A stretch of DNA of 64,000 nt from Saccharospirillaceae bacterium. GTDB taxonomy: Bacteria; Pseudomonadota; Gammaproteobacteria; Pseudomonadales; Oceanobacteraceae. The stretch is from positions 434,001 through 498,000 of the forward strand of contig JAKVCS010000001.1 in assembly GCA_022448365.1 (NCBI GenBank), in the 5' to 3' direction. The position numbers and the translations under genes are program-made. Of the stretch, positions 26,879 through 35,529 are shown one piece after another. Below the pieces are notes generated by a model, which saw nothing but the letters and a program-made list of their open reading frames with translations, was not told the DNA's origin and did not search any database. How positions within the stretch are numbered: the first letter of the stretch is position 1; each line of letters begins with the position of its first letter.

Positions 26879-27817
26879 TCAGGTAGTCAAAGGCGTCTGG
26901 TTGTGACGACTGCGCTTAGCGTATAACTCATCAACGATAAACTGACGAAACCATTGGTGAAACGGGTCTTTATGGAGACGCGCATGCCAGAACATAATCA
27001 CTTCCATGTCCGGTACCTCAAATGGAGGTGGCAACACCACAAAATCATCTTGGTTGACGTACCTTTTTATAAAATGCTGTGGTACCAAAATTATATGATC
27101 AGTATTAGCGATGATCCCGAGTGCCGCAAAGAAGTGAGAAACCCGCACCGCTATGTCGCGCTGTAAACCCTGCGTTTTCAGTAAACGATCGACTTCGGTC
27201 AAACCATGTCCGGTCGAACTGATAATAATGTGCTTCAGTGACAGATATTGCTTCAGGTTTATACCAGCAGCAAACGGATGTCCCCTTCGCACCAGTGCAT
27301 ACATCGGCTCACGTGCCATAACCCGCTGGTATATTTCGCCGCCAGAAATGTGGCCGCCACCAATAATCAGATCAACTTTATTCTGCTCGAGATCGCTGAG
27401 TGTATCTTTTGGCCATTCAAGTGCCGTCAGCTTAACCCCAGGCGCTGCGCTGGTCAGCATCGGTATCAGCCTCGGTAATATTGAATGGGTACCGTAGTCG
27501 GAAGTCGCCAGACGAACACTGCCAAGAAATCGTTGAGGATCAAAGGTCTGTGGCTGAAGCAGAGCTTCGGCCTGGCTCAACAGAGCATTCAATGGTTCAA
27601 CCAACTCAATCGCTGCAGGAGTCAGTGTTAATTGCTTGCCAACACTGACCAACAGTGGGTCATCAAATGCCTGCCGCAAACGAGCGAGACTACGACTGAC
27701 CGCAGACTGTGTCAGATTCAATTGCTGCGCTGCTCGGGTCACGTGGCATTCATCGAGCAACACCTTAAGGACCACCAGCGAGTTCATATCAAACTTTCGC
27801 AACAAACGTAAATCCAT
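26879..27817 (-). CDS. LysR-family transcriptional regulator
   Basis: 312 aa. Winged HTH in residues 8-70 (MNSLVVLKVLLDECHVTRAAQQLNLTQS in sense, here cited as the segment ending AVSRSLARLR), then a LysR substrate-binding domain (95-300). It is divergent from a hot-dog thioesterase gene with 113 bp between their starts, the usual layout for a LysR regulator and its target. A 15-bp palindrome at 27835-27849 lies 17 bp upstream of its start and is a likely binding site. The inducer is unknown. Confidence 0.92.
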   Translation of the reverse strand: MDLRLLRKFDMNSLVVLKVLLDECHVTRAAQQLNLTQSAVSRSLARLRQAFDDPLLVSVGKQLTLTPAAIELVEPLNALLSQAEALLQPQTFDPQRFLGSVRLATSDYGTHSILPRLIPMLTSAAPGVKLTALEWPKDTLSDLEQNKVDLIIGGGHISGGEIYQRVMAREPMYALVRRGHPFAAGINLKQYLSLKHIIISSTGHGLTEVDRLLKTQGLQRDIAVRVSHFFAALGIIANTDHIILVPQHFIKRYVNQDDFVVLPPPFEVPDMEVIMFWHARLHKDPFHQWFRQFIVDELYAKRSRHNQTPLTT

Positions 27818-27834
27818 TAAGCAGCAACTCCATG

Positions 27835-27849
27835 ATGATTCAGAATCAT
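27835..27849. promoter_or_regulatory. Palindrome between divergent LysR and thioesterase genes
   Basis: Arms ATGATTC and GAATCAT around a single A. It contains a T-N11-A core typical of LysR boxes and sits in the shared promoter region. Confidence 0.55.
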
Positions 27850-27930
27850 AGTAACAATATCAATTATGAATTTCACTTATCAATGTAATAACCCGACAAT
27901 GGCACCATCGAGTAATCGGGAAAACAGTTT

Positions 27931-28368
27931 ATGAATCAGGCTCTGTATAACAAAGAATTTGAAGTTCGCTGGGCAGACTGTGATGCAAACAATCATATGC
28001 GCCACAGTGCGTATGCTGATATGGCCGCTCATGCCCGAATTGGCTATCTTACTGAAATAGGCATCGGTCCAGAGTGGCTCAGCGAGAACAACGCAGGCCC
28101 GGTGCTATTCAAAGAAACGACAGAGTATTTTCGTGAAGTAAAAATGAACGAAGTGCTATCCATTACAGTCGAGGCCGGAGAACCAACGGGTTCTGATAAG
28201 ACCGTCACTCTGGTCAACAACATCTACAAAGAAAGCGGCGAACTGGCAGCACGCGTCAGTGTATTGTTTGCCTGGATGGACATCATAGCGCGAAAGGTAA
28301 TCGTGGTACCGGAAAAAGTCCGTCAAGCAGACGCCTTCAGGAATCCAGACGAAACAGCGCAGCCATAG
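27931..28368 (+). CDS. Acyl-CoA thioesterase (hot-dog fold, 4HBT-like)
   Basis: 145 aa, the normal single hot-dog length. The motif FEVRWADCDANNHMRHSAYADMAAHARI near residues 9-36 is cited by its key residues: Asp at the D-C-D-A-N-N-H-M turn is the catalytic acid of the 4-hydroxybenzoyl-CoA type thioesterases. Strands follow with VKMNEVLSITVE and ARVSVLFAWMD. It hydrolyses acyl-CoA thioesters; chain length is unknown. It is divergent from the LysR gene, which probably regulates it. Confidence 0.9.
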   Translation: MNQALYNKEFEVRWADCDANNHMRHSAYADMAAHARIGYLTEIGIGPEWLSENNAGPVLFKETTEYFREVKMNEVLSITVEAGEPTGSDKTVTLVNNIYKESGELAARVSVLFAWMDIIARKVIVVPEKVRQADAFRNPDETAQP

Positions 28369-28421
28369 CAACCAAAAATTTCAAATAATAAAAGTGGTCA
28401 TTTTAAACTGTGTTAATAAAT

Positions 28422-28442
28422 GAATCAGGTTCAATCTGATTC
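28422..28442. other. Inverted repeat in the thioesterase-pfpI intergenic region
   Basis: Arms GAATCAG and CTGATTC with seven bases between, 54 bp after the thioesterase stop. No T-run follows, so it is unlikely to be an intrinsic terminator; the half sites resemble those of the LysR palindrome at 27835. The rest of 28369-28630 is AT-rich without a clear promoter. Confidence 0.35.
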
Positions 28443-28630
28443 TAATGCGGGGCATCCGGTAATGAATCGTTTTGACTTGTAAAACTCATTCGGAAAATAA
28501 GTTCACATAAAAAGGAATAATGACGTTATCGCGATAATACTAAACCACGAATAACAGAATTCGTGCATTCGCAATTCCAACCTATCATTCTCAGTCATTC
28601 ATTAATTTGTAGCAGATTAAGGTGATTTAA

Positions 28631-29359
28631 ATGCAAATAGCTATAGTACTTTACCAAGGAATTACCGCTCTTGACGCAGTAGGCCCTTACGAAGTTTTGC
28701 GCTTTATTCCCGATGCAGACATACGATTTGTAAGTGATAAACCACAACCGATCACGACAGATAGTGGCGTATTGGTTATGGGAGCAACACATTCCTATTC
28801 AGAAACCCTTAATCCAGATATTGTCTTAGTCCCAGGGTCATCCGCTAATACAACGACAGCCATGGCCGATGGTAAACTGATCGAATGGCTGCAATCTGTT
28901 CATCAAACAACGAAGCTGACTCTTTCTGTGTGTTCCGGTGCCTTAGTTCTCGCTGCGGCTGGGATTATTGAAGGAAAGCCAGCAACAACACATTGGATAG
29001 CCCAGAAAAAGCTAAGCGCATTCGGAGCCTACCCACAACCGAATGAAAGAATCGTACAATCCGGAAAAGTCATCACAGCTGCTGGAGTATCTGCAGGTAT
29101 CGATTTGGCTTTATCAATCGTACAGGAGCTCTATGGTAAAGAAAGAGCCGAGATTATTCAGCTTCTTATAGAGTACGACCCAACTCCCCCAATAGACTCA
29201 GGCCACCCCACTAAAGCGTCAAAAAATGTTTATAACCTGGCAAAGTTGCAAATGATAAACGAAGCAAAAAATCGAAGAAACATGTTGTCAATCCCTTTGA
29301 TACTATGGCGCCATACAATAAAGAGGGTGCGAAATAAAATCGCAAAAAGCAGAATCTGA
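28631..29359 (+). CDS. DJ-1/PfpI family protein (isonitrile hydratase-like)
   Basis: 242 aa. A DJ-1/PfpI glutamine-amidotransferase-like fold covers residues 1-185: IVLYQGITALDAVGPYE (D15 in the position of the isonitrile hydratase acid), then the nucleophile elbow SVCSGALVLAAAG with Cys near 101, and TTHW after it. The arrangement matches isonitrile hydratase InhA, which forms N-substituted formamides from isonitriles; it could equally be an AraC-like regulator's amidase part without HTH. A 55-residue basic C-terminal extension (KNRRNMLSIPLILWRHTIKR) is unusual. Start has a TAAGG upstream. The base composition is more AT-rich than neighbours. Confidence 0.85.
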   Translation: MQIAIVLYQGITALDAVGPYEVLRFIPDADIRFVSDKPQPITTDSGVLVMGATHSYSETLNPDIVLVPGSSANTTTAMADGKLIEWLQSVHQTTKLTLSVCSGALVLAAAGIIEGKPATTHWIAQKKLSAFGAYPQPNERIVQSGKVITAAGVSAGIDLALSIVQELYGKERAEIIQLLIEYDPTPPIDSGHPTKASKNVYNLAKLQMINEAKNRRNMLSIPLILWRHTIKRVRNKIAKSRI

Positions 29360-29453
29360 GATAATTCTCGTCAGGATCGTATGATCGCAACTTACAAAAC
29401 CATTCCGTAATAAAAATCAACCATCAAAAAATGTAATAATCAAAGGAGCTTAC

Positions 29454-29822
29454 ATGCTGATTACAGGTGCTTTTATAGCAATATTTTTAGGCTTTGTGCA
29501 TTCTTATCTTGGTGAACGCTATATTCTGATCCGGCTATTTAGACAGGATTTACCAAAGCTACTTGGTGATGACTGGTTTACTAAGAGAATTCTTAGATTT
29601 GCCTGGCATTTAACAACCGTGGCCTGGTTTGGCTTCGCAGGTATTCTGTTCATTCTCTCCAACCCCGGCGAACATATTCAGAGGCAAATACTGATGGTTA
29701 TTGCAGCTGTATTTTTAGTGAGTGGTGTTTTTTCAGCGGCTTTTACCAAAGGCAAACATGTTTCCTGGATATTTTTCTGGGCAATCTCCGGCCTTAGTTT
29801 ATATGTCGCCCTAAGCAGTTAA
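29454..29822 (+). CDS. Small integral membrane protein
   Basis: 122 aa with four hydrophobic segments (about 2-19, 44-65, 76-97 and 102-120) and a cytoplasmic charged loop (RLFRQDLPKLLGDDW). AAAGGAG precedes the ATG by six bases. It follows the DJ-1 gene by 94 bp on the same strand and might be co-transcribed. No family motif recognised; the pattern with four helices and the HSYLGERYI opening resembles small conserved membrane proteins of Proteobacteria. Confidence 0.75.
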   Translation: MLITGAFIAIFLGFVHSYLGERYILIRLFRQDLPKLLGDDWFTKRILRFAWHLTTVAWFGFAGILFILSNPGEHIQRQILMVIAAVFLVSGVFSAAFTKGKHVSWIFFWAISGLSLYVALSS

Positions 29823-29975
29823 CGGGTTATTATTCAATCAGGCAAACTGACGCTGAATGATTCCGCTATATCACCGATAACACGTATCATAACGAAGGCA
29901 CCGCGAAGATTCAGTCATGAGCAACTTCGGGGTGCGCTTCACATCAGAGTCTATTAACGAACGCGTCAGGCTACT

Positions 29976-32579
29976 TCAGCCATGAAATATCAGTTCGTCA
30001 CCTTTCACATCGGCTCTTATGGTTTGTCCGGCAACAAATTTTCCGCCGAGAATATCCTGTGCCAATGGATTTTCGATCCATTGTTGAATCGCACGTTTCA
30101 GAGGACGGGCGCCAAACACCGGATCGTAACCGACATCCACCAATTTACTGATGGCGGCGTCGGTAAGTTCCAGCGACAAATCACGTTCACGCAGTCGTTG
30201 ATGCAGCAATTGCAACTGGATCTCTGCAATTCCACGTATCTGTTCTTTCTGCAGTGGATGGAACACCACAGCCTCATCGATACGGTTAATAAATTCTGGG
30301 CGGAAGTGAGTTCCGACAATTCCCATCACCGCCTCACGCATGTCTTCATAATCAGGCGCACTGCCCTCGTCCGCTGACGCACCGGCCAAAGTTTGAATGA
30401 CATCAGAACCCAGGTTAGAGGTCATCACTAATACGGTGTTTTTGAAATCGACTTTACGACCCTGCCCATCGGTCAGCTGACCGTCATCCAACACCTGTAA
30501 CAGGATATTAAAAACATCCGGATGGGCCTTTTCCACCTCATCGAGCAGAATCACGGAGTACGGTTTACGACGCACGGCTTCGGTTAAATACCCCCCCTCT
30601 TCATAACCGACATAACCCGGAGGTGCGCCAATTAAGCGGGCAACTGAATGCTTCTCCATGTATTCCGACATATCAATACGCACCATGGCGTCTTTACTGT
30701 CGAACAAGAAAGTGGCCAGCGCCTTACACAACTCGGTTTTACCAACACCGGTTGGCCCAAGAAACAGGAACGAACCGTTCGGGCGATTCGGATCACTTAA
30801 ACCAGCGCGAGAACGACGCACCGCATTGGATACTGCAGCAATTGCCTGCTGCTGACCAACGACAGAATCATGCAGCACCTGCTCCATACGCAATAGTTTA
30901 TCGCGTTCACCCTCCAGCATTTTTGTTACCGGTACGCCAGTCCATTTAGATACTACTTCTGCAATTTCATCTTCAGTCACCTTATTACGCAACAGACTGA
31001 ATTCCTGAGCGCCAGCTGCTTCTGCTTCGTTAGCGGAGGCCAGTTTTTTTTCCAACTCAGGAATGGTGCCATACTGCAGTTCCGACATTTTCTGCAAATC
31101 ACCGCCGCGACGCGCGGCTTCTAGGTCAAGCTTGGCTTGCTCCAGCAGCTCTTTGGACTTCGATGCACCTTCGAGCAATGCTTTTTCTTTCTTCCATACT
31201 TCTTCTAATTCAACGTAGGCGCTACCAGCTTTATTAATTTCCTCATTGAGGCCCGATAAGCGCTTACGTGCCGCATCGTCTTTTTCTTTTTTAAGGGCTT
31301 CCCGCTCAATTTTCAGCTGAATTAAACGACGCTCCAGTTTATCCATTTCCTGCGGTTTGGAATCAATTTCCATGCGAATCACAGAAGCCGCTTCGTCAAT
31401 CAGATCGATGGCTTTATCCGGCAGCTGACGATCGGTGATATATCGCTGTGAGAGTTTAGCGGCGGCAATAATAGCGCTATCCGTAATCTGTACACCGTGA
31501 TGCACTTCGTAACGTTCCTTTAAGCCACGCAGAATGGCAACCGTATCTTCTTCAGACGGTTCATCCACCAGCACTTTCTGAAAACGGCGCTCCAGTGCGG
31601 CGTCTTTTTCGATGTATTCACGGTATTCATCCAGCGTGGTGGCACCAACGCAATGCAACTCGCCACGCGCCAGTGCTGGCTTAAGCATATTGCCCGCATC
31701 CATCGCACCGTCGCCTTTACCAGCGCCAACCATGGTATGCAATTCGTCGACAAACAAAATGATGCGACCGTCGTGCTTGGCAACGTCTTTTAATACCGCT
31801 TTTAATCGCTCTTCAAACTCTCCACGATATTTGGCACCCGCGACCAGCGCCCCCATATCCAATGAAAGGATACGCTTGTCCTTCAGGTTTTCAGGCACTT
31901 CGCCGTTAATGATGCGCTGCGCCAGGCCCTCAACCACCGCGGTTTTGCCAACGCCAGGCTGACCGATGAGTACCGGATTATTTTTTGTTCGGCGTTGCAA
32001 TACCTGAACGGTACGACGAATCTCGTCGTCCCGACCAATCACCGGATCCAGCTTGCCTTGCTCAGCCCGTTCGGTCAGATCGATGCAATATTTATCCAAC
32101 GACTGACGATTATCTTCGGCATTGGCATCGCTGACGGCATCGCCACCCCGCATGTCTTCAATCGCATTTTCTAGAGCTTTGGCGTTCAAACCGACATCGG
32201 TCAGTACTTTGCCTGCGGCACCTCTGTCCTGAAGAGCGACTAATAGAAATATCTCACTCGAGACAAACTGATCACCGCGTTTTTGCGCGTCTTTATCAGC
32301 CAGGTTGAGTAATCGCCCCAGCTCCTGAGCTAATTGAATGTTGCCATCCGGCGAACTGACGATTGGCTGGTCATTCATTACTGCACGCAGCGCACGTTCA
32401 AGTTCCGACACATTAACGCCAGCGCGGCGAATAACATCCTTAATGGAGCTACTGGTTTGTTCCAAAAGTGCCAGCAGTACGTGCACCGTATCAATCTGAT
32501 TGTGGTCCTGACCCAATGCCAGGCTCTGACTCTCGGCCAGTGCATTCTGTAAACTGGTAGTCAAACGATCCATACGCAT
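29976..32579 (-). CDS. clpB: ATP-dependent disaggregase ClpB
   Basis: 867 aa, full-length. N-terminal Clp_N domain (1-145), first AAA module with Walker [14 protein letters not shown] (about 205) and [23 protein letters not shown] region, the coiled-coil middle domain (about 405-530, absent from ClpA), second AAA module with Walker [15 protein letters not shown] and the D2-small domain with [12 protein letters not shown] near the end. It works with DnaK to recover aggregated proteins after heat stress. A sigma-32-like promoter lies about 57-84 bp upstream. GAGGAG precedes the first ATG by ten bases; the second ATG two codons on is possible. Confidence 0.98.
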   Translation of the reverse strand: MRMDRLTTSLQNALAESQSLALGQDHNQIDTVHVLLALLEQTSSSIKDVIRRAGVNVSELERALRAVMNDQPIVSSPDGNIQLAQELGRLLNLADKDAQKRGDQFVSSEIFLLVALQDRGAAGKVLTDVGLNAKALENAIEDMRGGDAVSDANAEDNRQSLDKYCIDLTERAEQGKLDPVIGRDDEIRRTVQVLQRRTKNNPVLIGQPGVGKTAVVEGLAQRIINGEVPENLKDKRILSLDMGALVAGAKYRGEFEERLKAVLKDVAKHDGRIILFVDELHTMVGAGKGDGAMDAGNMLKPALARGELHCVGATTLDEYREYIEKDAALERRFQKVLVDEPSEEDTVAILRGLKERYEVHHGVQITDSAIIAAAKLSQRYITDRQLPDKAIDLIDEAASVIRMEIDSKPQEMDKLERRLIQLKIEREALKKEKDDAARKRLSGLNEEINKAGSAYVELEEVWKKEKALLEGASKSKELLEQAKLDLEAARRGGDLQKMSELQYGTIPELEKKLASANEAEAAGAQEFSLLRNKVTEDEIAEVVSKWTGVPVTKMLEGERDKLLRMEQVLHDSVVGQQQAIAAVSNAVRRSRAGLSDPNRPNGSFLFLGPTGVGKTELCKALATFLFDSKDAMVRIDMSEYMEKHSVARLIGAPPGYVGYEEGGYLTEAVRRKPYSVILLDEVEKAHPDVFNILLQVLDDGQLTDGQGRKVDFKNTVLVMTSNLGSDVIQTLAGASADEGSAPDYEDMREAVMGIVGTHFRPEFINRIDEAVVFHPLQKEQIRGIAEIQLQLLHQRLRERDLSLELTDAAISKLVDVGYDPVFGARPLKRAIQQWIENPLAQDILGGKFVAGQTIRADVKGDELIFHG

Positions 32580-32635
32580 AATTCACACACTCCTCTTATC
32601 GATCGACTTCATCATAATTTCTCTGCCTGAAACAT

Positions 32636-32663
32636 ATCTGCGGATTAATTAATTAATTTCAAG
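32636..32663 (-). promoter_or_regulatory. Sigma-32-type heat-shock promoter of clpB
   Basis: On the minus strand CTTGAAA (32657-32663), 13-bp spacer, CCGCAGAT (32636-32643) against the consensus CTTGAA-N(13-17)-CCCCATNT. The -35 is perfect and the -10 differs at two positions. Confidence 0.7.
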
Positions 32664-32851
32664 ACTTTTAATGGAAACTTTATTTTTTCTAATCATTACA
32701 GCCACTGCAGGATGCCGCGATGCAAAAAGTCGTGACAGGATGCTTTATAATCCCGACTTTGTATTCTTTATCTACCTCTTATATTGCCCCGCTTCATTGA
32801 ATTTAAAGACCCAGAGGTCGTATTCACGAGGTAAATCATCCGGAGCTTCCT

Positions 32852-33736
32852 GTGTCAGACCACCCAGCCGCCCATTCAGTCAGTCACGCCAAGCGCGACG
32901 CCATACGCACGGGTGCTCTATTTTTGATCGGCGGCGAAGCCTTGCTGGCTGTCATGGGTGCGCTGATTAAATATGTGTCAGATGAGCTGTCGACCGAACA
33001 AATTGTCTTTTTCCGAAATCTGGCCGGACTCATCATTCTGATTCCATTGATTCTGCGCCAGGGTCCGTCATTGCTGAAAACCCGAGTCTGGCACTGGCAC
33101 CTGATGCGCGGTCTGGTCGGCGTAACCGCCATGTATTGCTACTTCTGGGCAATTGCTAACATGCCATTAACCGAAGCATTTCTGGTAAAACTCTCCAGCC
33201 CCCTGTTTATGCCTCTGATCGCCTGGGTATGGCTGTCAGAAAAGTCAGGCAAAAATAGTCTGCTGGCTCTGCTCGTGGGTTTTACCGGCGTGGCGTTTAT
33301 TCTTCGTCCTGGCGGTGATGAAGGCTTCTCTTACGTGGCATTAGTCGGTCTGTTGGGGGCATTTCTGGCTGCCCTCGCCAAAGTAACGATTCGCAAATTA
33401 TCGGTAACCCGCGAACCAAGCCAGCGAATTGTGTTTTATTTCGGTGTGATTGCAACCACGGTGTCGTTGCCCGCCGCTTTGACAAACTGGAACCCGGTGC
33501 CGCCGTCTTACTGGGCACTGTTATTGGTGCTGGGTGCCGTTGCCACCTTTGGCCAGCTGGCACTCACTAAAGCTTACAAGATTGCCCCAACCGGCAGTGT
33601 CGGCGTTTATGCGTACAGCGCGGTTGTTTACGGCGCGTTTATGGGCTGGTTATTCTGGGATGAGATACCTCTATGGAGCACCTGGATAGGCGCAGCTCTG
33701 ATCATCAGTTCTGGGCTTATCAATTTGCGTAGGTAG
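32852..33736 (+). CDS. EamA-family (DMT) transporter
   Basis: 294 aa with ten hydrophobic segments in two EamA repeats (about 15-145 and 160-292). The segment ELSTEQIVFFRNLAGL and the later TKAYKIAPTGSVGVYAYSAVV are typical of YedA/S-adenosylmethionine carrier-like DMT proteins. GTG start at 32852 is supported by GGAG six bases upstream. A perfect TATAAT at 32746-32751 may be its -10 box. Substrate unknown. Confidence 0.88.
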   Translation: MSDHPAAHSVSHAKRDAIRTGALFLIGGEALLAVMGALIKYVSDELSTEQIVFFRNLAGLIILIPLILRQGPSLLKTRVWHWHLMRGLVGVTAMYCYFWAIANMPLTEAFLVKLSSPLFMPLIAWVWLSEKSGKNSLLALLVGFTGVAFILRPGGDEGFSYVALVGLLGAFLAALAKVTIRKLSVTREPSQRIVFYFGVIATTVSLPAALTNWNPVPPSYWALLLVLGAVATFGQLALTKAYKIAPTGSVGVYAYSAVVYGAFMGWLFWDEIPLWSTWIGAALIISSGLINLRR

Positions 33737-33880
33737 CGGTAATTCCCTGCGATTATTTCCTCTAAATTAATACTGAATGGCGAGAAACCGGTAGGAAATA
33801 ACAAAAAACAACGTCATTGTTTCCTGGAAATACAATATAGTAAATATAATCACAACGTTTATCTGAATGAGTCAACAATC

Positions 33881-34786
33881 ATGTCTCGTATCGATTCCCT
33901 GCAAACCTTCGTCTCCGTCGTGCGTTCGCGTAATTTTACCTCGGCAGCTGATTCACTGGGTGTAACCCCGTCTGCTGTCAGTAAGCAGATCAGTGGACTG
34001 GAAGAGCGACTGGGGGTTCGCCTGCTCAACCGCACCACCCGCTCAGTCAGCCCGACCGAAGCGGGTCAGATGTTTTACCAGCATTGCGAGAACATCCTTG
34101 AATCCATTACTGAAGCCGAAAAGCTGGTCACTGACTTTGATGTGACGCCGCGGGGCCGATTGCGAATCACCGCCATGTCAAACTTCGGTCGCCGCGAGCT
34201 GGCTAGAATTTTCAATGATTTTTCCGAACAGTTCCCGGATATCAGCTTCGAACTGCACATCTCAGATCGCCCGCTGGATATCGTAAAGGAGGGCTATGAC
34301 TTTGCTTTGCGTATCGGCACGCTGGAAGATTCGCGTTTAATCGCAAAGCCAGTAGCAGAGCAAAAGATTGCCATTTGTGCCTCACCAGAATACCTAAACC
34401 GCTGGGGAACACCGCAAACCTTCGAAGATATCAACCAACACCGCATCCTGGTCGTTGCCAATGCCGAATACGCCCGCATCAACTGGTTGCGTCAGTTTGA
34501 GAAAGATCACGGTTTTACCTTACAAAACATCGAGCGGAAGTTAACCGTTAATGACATTGACCTTGTCTATGAAGCCTGCCTGAAAGGCATGGGGATTACC
34601 GCATTACCAACTTACATAGCCGAACGTCATCTGGAGAATGGTGAATTGGTGCAACTGTTTACCGAAGTGGAGATACCGGTTAGAACCATCAAGGTAGTGT
34701 TCCCGCAAAACCGCTATTTAGCTAATAAAAGTCGGGCGTTTCTCGACTTTATTACCAACTACTTCAGCGATGAAATTCAGCAATAA
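33881..34786 (+). CDS. LysR-family transcriptional regulator
   Basis: 301 aa. HTH in residues 5-65 (SLQTFVSVVRSRNFTSAADSLG, then SAVSKQISGLEERLGVRLLNRTTR), substrate-binding domain 90-295 of the CrgA/DsdC-like group (CrgA type: GRLRITAMSNFGRRELARIF). No divergent gene nearby: the upstream DMT gene runs the same way 144 bp before it. Target unknown. Confidence 0.93.
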   Translation: MSRIDSLQTFVSVVRSRNFTSAADSLGVTPSAVSKQISGLEERLGVRLLNRTTRSVSPTEAGQMFYQHCENILESITEAEKLVTDFDVTPRGRLRITAMSNFGRRELARIFNDFSEQFPDISFELHISDRPLDIVKEGYDFALRIGTLEDSRLIAKPVAEQKIAICASPEYLNRWGTPQTFEDINQHRILVVANAEYARINWLRQFEKDHGFTLQNIERKLTVNDIDLVYEACLKGMGITALPTYIAERHLENGELVQLFTEVEIPVRTIKVVFPQNRYLANKSRAFLDFITNYFSDEIQQ

Positions 34787-34788
34787 AA

Positions 34789-34816
34789 AACCCGCCAGCG
34801 ATGCCGCGGACGGGTT
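34789..34816 (-). terminator. Terminator between LysR and thioesterase genes
   Basis: Arms AACCCG (34789-34794) and CGGGTT (34811-34816); on the minus strand followed by a T-tract, so it mainly ends the 34836-35300 gene. Confidence 0.7.
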
Positions 34817-34835
34817 ACATCATCTTTATTACCGA

Positions 34836-35300
34836 TCAGTCAACTTCAGCGATCGGCTCTAACAAGTTGAGCTGTCTTGGAGCACAGCGTTCCAGGAATA
34901 TCTTCGGAATACGGGCAATCTTACGCTCGTCGTAGTCAAAGAAAACAATACCGGTTTTCGCCTTAGCGACTATTTTATCTTCGGCGTGATTTTCAACCTG
35001 ATACACCACATCACAACCGTATTTGTTAAAGTCGTGCAGTCCCACGCGAATGGTTAAGAGTTCACCGACAAAAGATTCCGCCATAAAGGAAACCACCACG
35101 TCGGTGACCATGATTCCCAAACCGGCAATATTAAACTCACCGAAATCATGTTCACGCATAAAGCGCAAGCGTGCTTCGTGCAGTAAAGACACCATCCGGT
35201 CGTTACCGACATGGTTGCCGTAATTGATATCTGACACCCGAACATCCAGCACTGTACTGAAGCTGAAACAATCCGGTAAATCGAGCTTAACTCGCGCCAC
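34836..35300 (-). CDS. Acyl-CoA thioesterase (4HBT family)
   Basis: 154 aa hot-dog protein. The N-terminal VRVSDINYGNHVGNDRMVSLLHEAR carries the Asp-...-His active turn (D-I-N-Y-G-N-H) of the YbgC/4HBT thioesterases. Strands IMVTDVVVSFMAE, GELLTIRVGLHDF and KAKTGIVFFDYD follow. It is monocistronic and ends at the shared terminator. The substrate is an acyl-CoA of unknown type. Confidence 0.9.
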   Translation of the reverse strand: MARVKLDLPDCFSFSTVLDVRVSDINYGNHVGNDRMVSLLHEARLRFMREHDFGEFNIAGLGIMVTDVVVSFMAESFVGELLTIRVGLHDFNKYGCDVVYQVENHAEDKIVAKAKTGIVFFDYDERKIARIPKIFLERCAPRQLNLLEPIAEVD

Positions 35301-35529
35301 AAGCTACTCCGTTATTTGAATTTATCTTTCCGATGCCGGTCGAAGATGGACTAATCTGTCTTTATTCGGTGATTGGTCTGAAGGGCCTAAGTCAATACGG
35401 TGTGTAAGGCTTTGTAAAAGGCCCGACAGTAACATGAAGCAAAGATGACAGCCCTGTCGAGATACCGTAGCATCAAGGGGCGGCATGATACCCGTGCTCA
35501 GGTGTCAGCACAAACAACAATAAGGAATT

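Noticed and set aside
32746-32751. TATAAT as a promoter of the DMT gene at 32852
   Set aside because: The hexamer is perfect but no acceptable -35 is found at 16-18 bp, so it is mentioned only within the gene entry.
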